Part shown: one piece after another, positions 40,256 to 48,975 of the stretch
Position numbering within the stretch: the first letter of the stretch is position 1
How the letters are laid out: every line of letters begins with the position of its first letter
From: a virus
Direction: 5' to 3' (one strand)
DNA length: 64,000 bases
IMG/VR virus record: IMGVR_UViG_3300023184_009648
Span: 22,321 to 86,320 of that record
Program-made: the position numbers and the translations under genes
The notes under the pieces: model-generated
The model's database searches: none
Seen by the model: only the letters and a program-made list of their open reading frames with translations
Told to the model about the DNA's origin: nothing

Positions 40256-40996
40256 ATGGTAAAAGAAAGAACGCAAAATCCGACTTGTGGCGACACCATC
40301 AATTTAAGGCTGTTTACTTATAACAGCAATAATAAAAGAGATGTACAGTCGATTAGTGATGTAAAAATTTACTTCATTGATGAATCTCTCAGAACTACTC
40401 ACAATCCTGAGGGATTGCATTTGATGCAAACTATAGATGGAACTGAAATAATTAAAGATGGCACAGGCCAATATAGAGTTCCACTTTATCTTGATTCAAA
40501 TCTTTACAAGATTGGCACATACAGAGATGTATGGAGTGTAGTTTTTGAGGATGGAGAATGCCCTAGTGCATCCATTCACAACAACTTTCAAATATATAGT
40601 GACTTGTGGTTTACTACTCCAACACCACCAATTTATGACTTCAAATTTGACTTTCGCCCCAACCGTATCAGGAAGGGCACTAAGCGATATATACTAATCA
40701 GTGTTACTCCCAATGTTCCACGAGGGGCTGATATCTACCCTTATTATGAATCCCTAACCGTTGTTTCTGAGCTTAGAGTGTCTATGGAATTAGCGTGCGG
40801 GGATTGTGTGCCTGCTGAAGCCGATTTGCGTGTTGTAGTAGATAGGCAACTCGTGGAATATAGGGAAAAAAGTTATGGTTATTTCTATTTAGACACAACT
40901 CTTTATGACGAAGGCATTTATAACATCTGGTTCGAAGTAGCCTTTGGAGAAAGCGTTTTTGTTTCAGAAAAGAACGCTTTGCAAATTTTCAGCTAA
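40256..40996 (+). CDS. Virion structural protein, baseplate region
   Basis: 246 residues, no strong ribosome site, 3 nt after the gp51-like stop, so probably coupled. Beta-rich: NPTCGDTINLRLFTYNS, VKIYFIDESLRTTHNPEG, DGTGQYRVPLYLDS, FKFDFRPNRIRKGTKRYILISV. I recall CGDTI-x-LR-x-x-TYN starts in proteins next to baseplate genes of other large phages. A structural role is likely; specific identity unknown. Confidence 0.55.
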   Translation: MVKERTQNPTCGDTINLRLFTYNSNNKRDVQSISDVKIYFIDESLRTTHNPEGLHLMQTIDGTEIIKDGTGQYRVPLYLDSNLYKIGTYRDVWSVVFEDGECPSASIHNNFQIYSDLWFTTPTPPIYDFKFDFRPNRIRKGTKRYILISVTPNVPRGADIYPYYESLTVVSELRVSMELACGDCVPAEADLRVVVDRQLVEYREKSYGYFYLDTTLYDEGIYNIWFEVAFGESVFVSEKNALQIFS

Positions 40997-41150
40997 TCAA
41001 GTTTACGAATTGTATAAGAAGTGGTAAGATTCTTCGTTGGCATCAAAGGGAAAATCATTAGAAAATCCCTAGTTGCCGTTGCCAATCAACGAAGTCGTCA
41101 AAAATTTTTTTATTTTTTCAGACTGATCTTGAATGTCCTGCGATGGTCTA

Positions 41151-41176
41151 TTGTCAGTAAGGGTTTGCTGACAATT
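41151..41176 (+). promoter_or_regulatory. Leader hairpin upstream of the MoxR-like gene
   Basis: ATTGTCAG and CTGACAAT pair around a 10-nt loop, ending 24 nt before the ATG at 41200 and just before the AAAAGGAG ribosome site. No T-run follows, so it is more likely an mRNA stability or control element than a terminator. Confidence 0.4.
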
Positions 41177-41199
41177 ATCAAACAAAAGGAGCTTATACA

Positions 41200-42858
41200 A
41201 TGTCTAGTGTTTTCAATGCTAAGTTAGATTTTTGGGTCAAAAATAATCAAAATGTACTTTTTATTGGCCGACATGGAGTTGGAAAAACTGCCATTGTTAA
41301 AGAAACATTTGAACGCCATGGTTTGAAGTGGAAATATTTTTCTGCGTCCACCATGGATCCTTGGGTCGATTTTGTTGGTGTACCTCGTGAAAAAACTGAG
41401 GATCAAATCCCCGAACAGTTTAATATTATCAAAGAACTAGGTCGTATCAATCAAAATTTGGCTATTGATTGGGTTGTCAATAATTGGCACATGCCTCAAG
41501 ATCAAGCAACTGTAGTAGTGCATCATGCACTTAATCGTCAAGAAGGCGTAACACACCTTGATATTGTACGCCCGTTTAGTTTTGCAACAGGCGAAGTAGA
41601 AGCTTTGTTTTTTGATGAATTTAATCGTAGTCCTAAAAAGATTAGAAATGCTGTAATGGAACTGATCCAGTTCAAATCTATCAATGGGCACAAATTCCCC
41701 AAACTTAAAATGGTTTGGGCTGCCATCAATCCTGATGAAGAAATGGATGGCGGTTCATTGAATTATGATGTAGAAAAATTCGACCCTGCTCAATTTGACC
41801 GCTTTCATGTGCCTGTAGCCATGCAATACAAATGTGATGCCGAATGGTTTCGTGCAACCTATGGACAGCGTCTTGCTGATAGTGCTATTGGCTGGTGGGA
41901 TGAGCTTAACGATGAAGAAAAAGCTAAAGTCTCTCCTCGTCGTCTTTCCTACGCTCTTGATGTTTTCAAGGCCCATGGAGACCTTCGTGATATCCTTCCC
42001 ATTAGCTGCAATGTTAGCAAATTAAACACAGCACTTAATCAAGGACCAATTACTGAACGCATGGAAGAACTTTTGACAAAGAAAGATCGTGAAGGAGCAA
42101 AAAAGTTCCTTGAAAATGAGAATAATTTTGCAAGTGCCATGAAGCACATTCCTCAATCAGCTACTTTAATGGAATTCTTCATGCCTCTCATGAGTAAAGA
42201 AAAATTGGCATCCATGATGGATATCAACGAAAAATTAGGGTCTTACATAATCTCTAACATAGATAGCGTAGAGGCATTCCACTCTGTCTGTAAAGAAGTT
42301 ATGATGGCGAACTTAAATCCTCGCCTAGTTAAGAAGATTCGTCGTGCACTAACTGAGGATAGCAACTTAGCAACTGCTTTTCAACAAGGCCCGAATAAAA
42401 AGGCAACAGTTACACGAAGTCCTGCTCCTGCGACTTACAGTAAAAGCAAAGGAGACTATAATGTTGAACTTGTTTCATTGCAAAAAAGTCCTGTTGACAC
42501 AGAACCTCAACGAGCAACAGTATTCAAAAATATATTGAATACAATTCCTAAGAAAATTGATAGCAATCAAGCATGGTCTACGCTTGAATTATTGGATAAG
42601 TTAGTTGTGCAAACATCAAACATGATCAATCCAGCAGAAAGATCAAGTTGGGAATTTGGATCTATTTTGCATAGTCCAGTATTTAATGGAAAGTTCATGG
42701 GACTTGTTAATCACTGCTTGCAAGCTATTCATGCAGAAAACGACTCTACAGTTGAACAGATATTCAAAACAGAGCGTAACGGAATCTTAAAAGGGTTATT
42801 GACTAAAATTACTGTAGCTGGACTCGAAGATCAATTGCCCAACGAAAACTTTAAGTAA
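41200..42858 (+). CDS. MoxR-type AAA+ ATPase
   Basis: 552 residues, AAGGAG site. Walker A GRHGVGKT (23-30), Walker B ALFFDE (135-140) with following FNRSP, sensor 1 WAAINPDEE, and FDPAQFDRF are those of MoxR/RavA-like chaperone ATPases. The AAA+ module ends near residue 260; the remaining half is helical with a low-complexity linker (about 385-410). Together with the downstream VWA-like gene it forms a MoxR-VWA pair, used elsewhere for metal insertion or complex assembly. The 200-nt leader upstream is unusually long for this genome. Confidence 0.85.
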   Translation: MSSVFNAKLDFWVKNNQNVLFIGRHGVGKTAIVKETFERHGLKWKYFSASTMDPWVDFVGVPREKTEDQIPEQFNIIKELGRINQNLAIDWVVNNWHMPQDQATVVVHHALNRQEGVTHLDIVRPFSFATGEVEALFFDEFNRSPKKIRNAVMELIQFKSINGHKFPKLKMVWAAINPDEEMDGGSLNYDVEKFDPAQFDRFHVPVAMQYKCDAEWFRATYGQRLADSAIGWWDELNDEEKAKVSPRRLSYALDVFKAHGDLRDILPISCNVSKLNTALNQGPITERMEELLTKKDREGAKKFLENENNFASAMKHIPQSATLMEFFMPLMSKEKLASMMDINEKLGSYIISNIDSVEAFHSVCKEVMMANLNPRLVKKIRRALTEDSNLATAFQQGPNKKATVTRSPAPATYSKSKGDYNVELVSLQKSPVDTEPQRATVFKNILNTIPKKIDSNQAWSTLELLDKLVVQTSNMINPAERSSWEFGSILHSPVFNGKFMGLVNHCLQAIHAENDSTVEQIFKTERNGILKGLLTKITVAGLEDQLPNENFK

Positions 42859-42889
42859 TTTAATATACAATCTAACCTATCATCGGTAA

Positions 42890-42922
42890 GATCAGGGGTC
42901 AAACGATCCCTGATCGTTTTTA
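42890..42922 (+). terminator. Intrinsic terminator between MoxR and VWA genes
   Basis: GATCAGGG and CCCTGATC form an 8-bp stem with a 10-nt loop, followed by GTTTTTA. It separates the two partner genes and may set their ratio. Confidence 0.75.
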
Positions 42923-42934
42923 TAAGGATGAATC

Positions 42935-44278
42935 ATGAGCTTAAATACAAATTTTTCTGTTGCTGAATCACCCAAGCACAAAGTGCGCATCACTAATGAA
43001 GAGTGGTTTGAAATTTCTCGTGCCTTGGAAGAACATCATGCTGTTTTCTACAAAGTTTGGCAAATGGGGAAGCCCATATTTGATGAATCTATTCCTACTG
43101 CTTGTGTTCAATTTGATGAACATGGCAATTTTATTATGTTTCGATTTAATCCTGAATTTTGGCAACGCCTTGATTTAAAAAACAAGCTTTGGGTAATTTG
43201 CCATGAAGCCTTGCATATTGTTTTAAATCACGGTATCCGAGCCAAAGATGCAGGCATGAATTCCAAAGCAGCTAATGTTGCCATGGACATTGTTGTCAAT
43301 CATTCTCTGAGTCGCAATTTTGGTTTTGATCGTGATGATGTTGATAACTGGGAAGAATATTGTTGGGTTGACACCATTTTTAAAGATAAAGATCCTTTAC
43401 CTCCAAACAATGAAATGTTTGAATATTATTACAATTTGTTTGAAAAAACCTATGGAGATGGTGGTCCCGGTGATGGCAGCAACAATGGCCCTCGTACCGT
43501 AGATGATCATACTGGCATGGGTGAACAATCTGGCGATTGGGGCAAAGTCATTGACCAAATCAATGAATCACTTACTGCTGAAGAAAAAGAATCTTTAAAA
43601 AGCACAATTCAAAAGCACTTCCAAAAGGAAGGTAAGCCAAATGAAGTTGAAAAAAATTCACCAGCAGGTTGTGGCACAGGAGGTCAATGGACTTTTGTTA
43701 CAGTTCCTCCCCGCAAAATAAAGCAGAAGTGGGAGACGGTAATTAAAAAGTGGGCTCGTAAATATCTGAATTTTAAAGACAAGGATGTAGAACAATGGGC
43801 TCGTATCAACCGTCGTTTTGTAATGTTGCCTAGAGACATGATTCTTCCAAGTGAAATGGAATTTGAAGATTATGATTTTGATAAAACAAAAATTGATGTT
43901 TGGTTTTATCTTGATACTTCAGGATCATGTTGGGATTTGAAAGATCGTTTTTTTACCGCAGCTGGAACTTTACCTCCAGAAAGGTTTAATGTTCGCCTTT
44001 TTTGCTTTGATACACAGGTTCAGGAAACAACCTTGGAAAGTAAAAAGGTTTATGGCGGAGGCGGAACTTGCTTTTACATTATAGAAGAGCAAATTCAAGC
44101 GACTACTTCAAAAGAAAATTGCAAATATCCTGAGGCAGTTTTCATTATTACGGATGGGTGTGGAAGCAATGTTAATCCTCAACATCCTGATCGTTGGCAT
44201 TGGTTTATTAGCGAGGGTGGAACTGAGAACTATTTGCCCAAAGACTCTCATCGCTATAAGCTAAAGGATTATGAATAA
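42935..44278 (+). CDS. VWA-like protein with metallopeptidase-like N-terminus
   Basis: 447 residues, AAGGA site. HEALHIVLNHG (H90, E91, H94) in the N-terminal half is the zinc-type motif of the DUF2201 domain, and YLDTSGS (D327 to S331) is the MIDAS start of the C-terminal VWA-like domain, with DTQV and IITDG following. A Gly/Asp/Asn-rich linker lies at 175-200. This is the standard partner of a MoxR ATPase. In phages the pair may help assemble or modify a large complex; the client is unknown. Confidence 0.8.
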   Translation: MSLNTNFSVAESPKHKVRITNEEWFEISRALEEHHAVFYKVWQMGKPIFDESIPTACVQFDEHGNFIMFRFNPEFWQRLDLKNKLWVICHEALHIVLNHGIRAKDAGMNSKAANVAMDIVVNHSLSRNFGFDRDDVDNWEEYCWVDTIFKDKDPLPPNNEMFEYYYNLFEKTYGDGGPGDGSNNGPRTVDDHTGMGEQSGDWGKVIDQINESLTAEEKESLKSTIQKHFQKEGKPNEVEKNSPAGCGTGGQWTFVTVPPRKIKQKWETVIKKWARKYLNFKDKDVEQWARINRRFVMLPRDMILPSEMEFEDYDFDKTKIDVWFYLDTSGSCWDLKDRFFTAAGTLPPERFNVRLFCFDTQVQETTLESKKVYGGGGTCFYIIEEQIQATTSKENCKYPEAVFIITDGCGSNVNPQHPDRWHWFISEGGTENYLPKDSHRYKLKDYE

Positions 44279-44282
44279 AAAT

Positions 44283-44310
44283 TGATCCCTCGAAAGAGGG
44301 ATCTTTTCAT
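44283..44310 (+). terminator. Intrinsic terminator, GAAA loop
   Basis: GATCCCTC and GAGGGATC form an 8-bp stem with a stable GAAA tetraloop and TTTTC after it; an A-run before it makes it usable leftward as well. It lies between converging genes. Confidence 0.85.
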
Positions 44311-44318
44311 TAAGCTTT

Positions 44319-44861
44319 TTATTTTTGCAACATAAAAAAAGAATCTTCAAGCTTTAAGAGATGCTCCAGTGCTATACCTGTCCATTTGCCATATTTGATT
44401 GAATATTTGAATTCACAACCTTGAAGGTCGGTTGTTAAAAGAAAGGCTAGCCAAGGCTTTCTTGTGCGTTTCCAACAAAGCATAGGCTTTCTGCCAGAAC
44501 GACGAGAATCAGCAAGTGCTTGATCCATAAAACTGTCTAATTCGCTATTTCCTCGAACAAAAACAGAATTGATATCAATTCCATCATATCCGCCCTTGCT
44601 TTCTATGGTAAATTTAAAGCCTTCAGGCACAACTAAATCACCACTATAAACTTGTTTGGCTTGTTCGGAAAGTTGAACTTTTTGACCCCATCGATTACCA
44701 GAACCAACACTTCTACTAAAACCTTTGCCAAAACGAGATGTTAATAGTTTAGACAATTCAAGCTCTACTCGATTGCCCTTTTTCTTTCCATTAACTTTGG
44801 ATTTTTTAGGTTTTAAATCATCCATGATAAAATCATCTGCATTTTCAAAATTATTGCTCAT
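44319..44861 (-). CDS. PD-(D/E)XK nuclease, Holliday-junction-resolvase-like
   Basis: 180 residues. The nuclease core is visible in order: E33/E35 in GNRVELELSKLL, SRSVGSGNRWGQ (50-60), D75 in SGDLVVP, and E87-x-K89 in TIESKGG. This resembles Hjc-type resolvases. Residues 115-150 continue the fold (MDQALADSRRSGRKPMLCW). A resolvase would fit the recombination genes gp46/gp47 in this window; T4 uses the unrelated gp49, so this would be a replacement. No ribosome site is obvious at the ATG. Confidence 0.65.
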   Translation of the reverse strand: MSNNFENADDFIMDDLKPKKSKVNGKKKGNRVELELSKLLTSRFGKGFSRSVGSGNRWGQKVQLSEQAKQVYSGDLVVPEGFKFTIESKGGYDGIDINSVFVRGNSELDSFMDQALADSRRSGRKPMLCWKRTRKPWLAFLLTTDLQGCEFKYSIKYGKWTGIALEHLLKLEDSFFMLQK

Positions 44862-44879
44862 GCCATAATAGAGTTACTA

Positions 44880-45992
44880 TTAGCGATTTATGATAGCACT
44901 AACACTTACCATATCTTGACGCATACGCTCTAAATCAACAAGTAAATTTTCATATTCATTTTTGCTTATAGATTGTTCATTAGCTAACTGCTCGCAATAT
45001 TGACGAATATTATTTACAACATCTATTATTTCATCACATTTTGAATTGACTAAATCAAGTCGCAATTCTTCAGTAGGTAATATCATTTCATTTTTAGGAT
45101 TTTTGGTTATTTGATCATTTTCGTTAAGATCTGATACGACTGTAAAATAAGGTTCATCTTTATTTAGTTTGTGATAAAGACCATCATATTCCCATATTTT
45201 TGTTTCTTTTTTATGAACTTCATAACGCTCAATATCACAGTTTTGAACTTGACTGCCTTGTAATTTAAAAGACCAAATCTGATGATGTGGAATTTCAATT
45301 ATTTTTTGACCACTAGTAAAATTACGAAGAACAGAGCATTCTGTAACAGCTTCTTCCCAAATTGATGGCTCAGAAAAGAAAAATATTTGGCCAAGTTTTT
45401 CTCTAACATCAGCCAACCAAATAGGTCGATGTTGATTGCGAAAAAGCCATAGGTTTCTTTGCCCATTTGGCAATCTTTCGCCAACACCTACAGCCATATG
45501 GCCTTCATTGATAAGACTCCAAACTTGCTTTATTCCATGAAGGCGATTTTCTCCTTCTCCTTCAATAATTCTCAATAAAATTTCTGAATCACAATCTGAT
45601 TTAGTTTCATATTTTTGTTTAAGAGGTCGATATTCACAATCATCAACTCGACCATTATGAATAAGTGCCAATGTTTTATCAGAACTGGTGAAAGGATGAT
45701 TGTTTTTATTGATTGCAGGTTCACCAACTCCTTTAGAAGCTCCACGAGCATGAACTAAAAGTAAATTTAATTTAAAAAATTCTACTGTTTTCCAAACTTC
45801 ATTTTTTATAAATTGCGATGAACGAATTGGCTCTTTGTGATAAATTACAGAACCTTCCGTTCCTGTTTCAGTACCCCAAAAACCTGTAGCATCAATGCCA
45901 CGATTTTCGCTTTTTTCAAACAATTTAGTGATTAGTTGATATGTTATTGCAGGATTTTTAGATTCCCCGACAAAACCAGCTATGCCACAAAT
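44880..45992 (-). CDS. Class II glutamine amidotransferase with AUU start
   Basis: 370 residues if begun at the ATT codon 45992-45990. The frame from there reads Cys-Gly-Ile-Ala-Gly-Phe directly after the initiator, the invariant N-terminal nucleophile motif of class II (Ntn) amidotransferases, followed by ENRGIDATGFWG, LLLVHARGASKG, LALIHNGRVDD and CDSEILLRIIEGE. No ATG, GTG or TTG exists between the in-frame stop (46008-46010) and the Cys. An AGGGGGTG ribosome site lies 4 nt before the ATT. The only other start, a TTG at 45923, would remove the catalytic Cys. The protein may supply ammonia to the phage amidoligase or act as a peptidase-type Ntn enzyme. Confidence 0.75.
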   Translation of the reverse strand: MCGIAGFVGESKNPAITYQLITKLFEKSENRGIDATGFWGTETGTEGSVIYHKEPIRSSQFIKNEVWKTVEFFKLNLLLVHARGASKGVGEPAINKNNHPFTSSDKTLALIHNGRVDDCEYRPLKQKYETKSDCDSEILLRIIEGEGENRLHGIKQVWSLINEGHMAVGVGERLPNGQRNLWLFRNQHRPIWLADVREKLGQIFFFSEPSIWEEAVTECSVLRNFTSGQKIIEIPHHQIWSFKLQGSQVQNCDIERYEVHKKETKIWEYDGLYHKLNKDEPYFTVVSDLNENDQITKNPKNEMILPTEELRLDLVNSKCDEIIDVVNNIRQYCEQLANEQSISKNEYENLLVDLERMRQDMVSVSAIINR

Positions 45993-46007
45993 AAAACACC
46001 CCCTACT

Positions 46008-46604
46008 CTAAAATGCATCCAAACCACCTGTATTACCGCCAAGAGGTGGTGCTGCCAAATCTTGACCTGTACTACCTGTAGGAGGCGTTGCTGTAGGCGT
46101 TGCATCAATATTTTGAGGTTGTTCTGGTGCTTTGCTTGATGCAACATTATTGCTTGAAGCTTCAGGTGAAGATTTCTGAATAGAATTTTGTGCCTTGTTA
46201 TTTTTTTCTGGGCCACCTACACCTTTATTATCATCAGAATTACTTTGAGACTTATCAGTTGGAGTCAATTTACTAATTGGAACTCCTAAATCTTCTACAA
46301 GTTTTTCTATCGTAGTAGAAACAGCCTGTATTGTTCCGGGTAAATCACTTTTCTTATCAATTGCCATCATTAAAGCTACAGCCGTTTTTTGAAGGGTAAC
46401 TAAATGAACTTTATCTTCTTTGGGCCAACTACTGTGTAGCACCCTGCGAATTTGATTTACAATTTGTTGAGAATATTGAGTTAAATCACGAGCTCCCATA
46501 TTTTGGGCGTCATCTCGCAATTCATGAAGAGCAGTAAGTATATCTCCTACTTTTTGAGCTAAGTAGGCCGATTCCTCTTGTAGCAAAAAATGTTTAAATC
46601 TCAT
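46008..46604 (-). CDS. Cargo-like protein with helical domain and disordered tail
   Basis: 198 residues. MRFKHFLLQEE opens it with an L8-x-E10 site. Residues 12-110 are predicted helices (AQKVGDILTALHELRDDAQ; QKTAVALMMAIDKK; VSTTIEKLVEDLG), and the last 85 residues are Ser/Asn/Pro/Gln-rich. No ribosome site; a CATAAATA box lies 4 nt before the ATG, overlapping the pyrG stop codon. So it may be transcribed separately late in infection although it directly follows pyrG. Confidence 0.65.
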   Translation of the reverse strand: MRFKHFLLQEESAYLAQKVGDILTALHELRDDAQNMGARDLTQYSQQIVNQIRRVLHSSWPKEDKVHLVTLQKTAVALMMAIDKKSDLPGTIQAVSTTIEKLVEDLGVPISKLTPTDKSQSNSDDNKGVGGPEKNNKAQNSIQKSSPEASSNNVASSKAPEQPQNIDATPTATPPTGSTGQDLAAPPLGGNTGGLDAF

Positions 46605-46616
46605 GTTTTATTTATG
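46605..46616 (-). promoter_or_regulatory. Late-promoter-like box 4 nt before an ATG
   Basis: On the minus strand CATAAATA is followed by AAAC and the ATG at 46604. No Shine-Dalgarno sequence. This is one of the clearest members of the group. Confidence 0.5.
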
Positions 46617-48255
46617 TTTGCTGTGTATCAGTTATAGTGTTTTTTTGCATTTGAACTGCAGCTTTTATGAGTCCACTAAAAATAGGTGCAGCAGCCATCA
46701 ACCGGCTTTTAAATTCTGGATGAGCCTGTGTTCCAATAAAAAATGGATGGATTGAACGATCTAATTCCATAATTTCAATCAAACCTGTAAGTGTGTGAAT
46801 ACCACTTACTTTTAATCCCTTTTTAGAATATTGATCAACATATGAAGGATTTACTTCATATCGGTGTCTATGTCTTTCAGAAATAGTTTTGGAACAATAG
46901 ATTTCAAGTGCCAAACTATCCTTAGTTAATTCACAGTCATAGCCACCTAGTCGCATATTGGCAGACTTCTTTTTAAGATTTTCTTGCCCTGCCACAAAAT
47001 GAATAACAGGATGAATAGTTTCTTTATCAAACTCTAAACTATTTGCACCTGTCAAACCGCATACATGTCGAGCAAATTCCACAACCGCCATTTGTAAACC
47101 AAGACAAATTCCTAAGAATGGAATTTTCTTTTCCCTTACATATTGAATAGCTTTGATTTTTCCTTCAGTACCCCTATTATCAAAACCTCCGGGAACAATA
47201 ATGCCATGAAGATCATCAAAAAATTTATAAATACCTCGGTTATCTTTGTATTTTTCTAATTCTTCAGCTTTAATCCACCTAATATTAACTTTGGCATCAT
47301 TTGCAACACCAGCATGTGTCAAAGCCTCTTTTAGACTCATATATGCTTCATCACAATTATCGTATTTGCCAAAAATTCCAATATTGACTTCATTAGCTTG
47401 ATTACCAACATACTTCTCAACTACTTCTCGATATTTGTGAATACGACATGAACTTCGACCAAGGCGAAATAAATCTACAAAAAGGTCATCCACATGACGA
47501 TCATAAAACTCTAAAGGAACTTTATAAATTGTAGAAACATCAGGAGCTTCAAAAACACATTCTCGTTTTACATTTGTTAACTGAGCAACTTTATTCAAGA
47601 CTGGCTCAGGGATTTTACGGTCTCCACGACAAAATATGATATCGGGTTGCAAACCATGGCGTTGCAATTCTTTAACGGCATTTTGTAATGGCTTAGACTT
47701 AAATTCTTTTATGGTTTGAACCCAAAGAACTGGGGCAACCATTACGACCAATAAATCATCTTTTAATTTTTGCTTAAATTGACGAATTGCTTCAAAGAAA
47801 ACATAACTTTCATTATCGCCAACAGTTCCACCTATTTCAGCAATTACAATATCCTTATCTTTACCCAGATCAATTAGTCGATCAATAACTTTATCGGTTA
47901 AATGAGGGCTCATTTGGATTGTTTGGCCCAAATATTTACCCGATTCTTGCTCTTCGTTTAACTCTTTGTAAAGAGTTCCTGAGGTACAAATATTATTCTT
48001 AGACATACAAATACCGGCAATTCTTTCGTAATGTCCTAGATCAAGATCTGTTTCTGTGCCATCATCGCACAAGAAACATTCTCCATGCTCCCTAGGAGCA
48101 AGAATTCCAGCGTTTGTATTCAAGTATGGATCAAACTTAATGAGATCAATCCTGTGGCCTCGTTGCTTCAAAAGAAGGCCAATACTGGATGCTGAGACCC
48201 CTTTACCTGTACCTGAAATAACTCCACCAACCACTACAATGTATTTGCAAGACAT
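46612..48255 (-). CDS. pyrG: CTP synthase
   Basis: 547 residues, full length compared with bacterial PyrG (about 545). The N-terminal synthetase domain has GGVISGTGKGVSASSIG, KFDPYLN, and EIGGTVGDNES. The C-terminal glutaminase has GGFDNRG, the nucleophile elbow GICLGLQ, and the catalytic His-Glu in AHPEF. The enzyme aminates UTP to CTP. Next to nrdAB it would raise dCTP supply during replication of a large genome. A phage-encoded PyrG is uncommon. AAGGCGG ribosome site; the gene is followed by the cargo-like gene after 7 nt. Confidence 0.95.
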   Translation of the reverse strand: MSCKYIVVVGGVISGTGKGVSASSIGLLLKQRGHRIDLIKFDPYLNTNAGILAPREHGECFLCDDGTETDLDLGHYERIAGICMSKNNICTSGTLYKELNEEQESGKYLGQTIQMSPHLTDKVIDRLIDLGKDKDIVIAEIGGTVGDNESYVFFEAIRQFKQKLKDDLLVVMVAPVLWVQTIKEFKSKPLQNAVKELQRHGLQPDIIFCRGDRKIPEPVLNKVAQLTNVKRECVFEAPDVSTIYKVPLEFYDRHVDDLFVDLFRLGRSSCRIHKYREVVEKYVGNQANEVNIGIFGKYDNCDEAYMSLKEALTHAGVANDAKVNIRWIKAEELEKYKDNRGIYKFFDDLHGIIVPGGFDNRGTEGKIKAIQYVREKKIPFLGICLGLQMAVVEFARHVCGLTGANSLEFDKETIHPVIHFVAGQENLKKKSANMRLGGYDCELTKDSLALEIYCSKTISERHRHRYEVNPSYVDQYSKKGLKVSGIHTLTGLIEIMELDRSIHPFFIGTQAHPEFKSRLMAAAPIFSGLIKAAVQMQKNTITDTQQT

Positions 48256-48350
48256 TAGCTATTCCGCCTTCAAAAATTGTTCCTTGGTAGTAGAGTATCC
48301 TTTATGCTTAACATAAAAAGAACAAAAAAACAAGGTAATTCAACAAGAAA

Positions 48351-48959
48351 TCAAGATGTACAATAAAGCATGTAAAGACAAGTGTTTTTGTGTATCATTT
48401 GAACATTTATCTTAAAGCCACAAAGACTAAATTTTTCCATAATTTCGAAACATTTTTTGTATTCATCGGCTTTATTTGCAAATAAACTCCAAACATGAAG
48501 CTCAATAGACCAATTTTTAACTTTTTTGATACATTCATCTGGTGTATTAAGAATAAACTCATACTCTCGACCTTCAATATCAACTTTCATAAAATCAATA
48601 TGTTCAAGATTAAAATCATTTAAAATACGCTCTAAATTGTAAGACTGAGAACCCAAATCTGTCATAACACAACCATAGATGGGATAAATTTTTTTGTTTT
48701 TAGTTGTATTGATTTTTAAATATTCATAAGTATCAGAGTCTGCTTCAATCGCTATGATTTTAGTCGCACCTTGACTTGCGGCATATTGACTAAAAACACC
48801 TATACTTGCTCCGCAATCAACTACTATATCGCCTTTCTTTATTTTCAACCCAAAGCGATCATACTCTTTGTCTTTCCATATTTCTTGGTAGTAGCGACCA
48901 TATTGGTCTGCAACCAATTGTCCCCATTCAGGATTAAGTTTAAAATCTGAAAATTTCAT
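48351..48959 (-). CDS. FkbM-family methyltransferase
   Basis: 202 residues from the ATG at 48959; longer frames overlap nrdA. The SAM site DCGASIG (48-54), the acidic IEADSDTYEYLKIN after strand two, and FMKVDIEGREYEFI are FkbM hallmarks. The family O-methylates sugars or small molecules. A second FkbM gene lies at 60981-61787. Its place right after nrdA is probably chance. Methylation of surface glycans built by the transferases here is a reasonable guess. Confidence 0.75.
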   Translation of the reverse strand: MKFSDFKLNPEWGQLVADQYGRYYQEIWKDKEYDRFGLKIKKGDIVVDCGASIGVFSQYAASQGATKIIAIEADSDTYEYLKINTTKNKKIYPIYGCVMTDLGSQSYNLERILNDFNLEHIDFMKVDIEGREYEFILNTPDECIKKVKNWSIELHVWSLFANKADEYKKCFEIMEKFSLCGFKINVQMIHKNTCLYMLYCTS

Positions 48960-48975
48960 TTTCACACCAATATTT

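Noticed and set aside
41021-41227. 68-codon frame in the leader of the MoxR-like gene
   Set aside because: It begins with GTG without a ribosome site, runs through the hairpin and the ribosome site of the real gene, and its Lys/Leu/Phe composition is not convincing.
44861-44875. Eighth member of the box-to-ATG group (CTATTATGGC before 44861, minus strand)
   Set aside because: The box core differs from both ATAAATA and CTATATA, so including it would stretch the definition.
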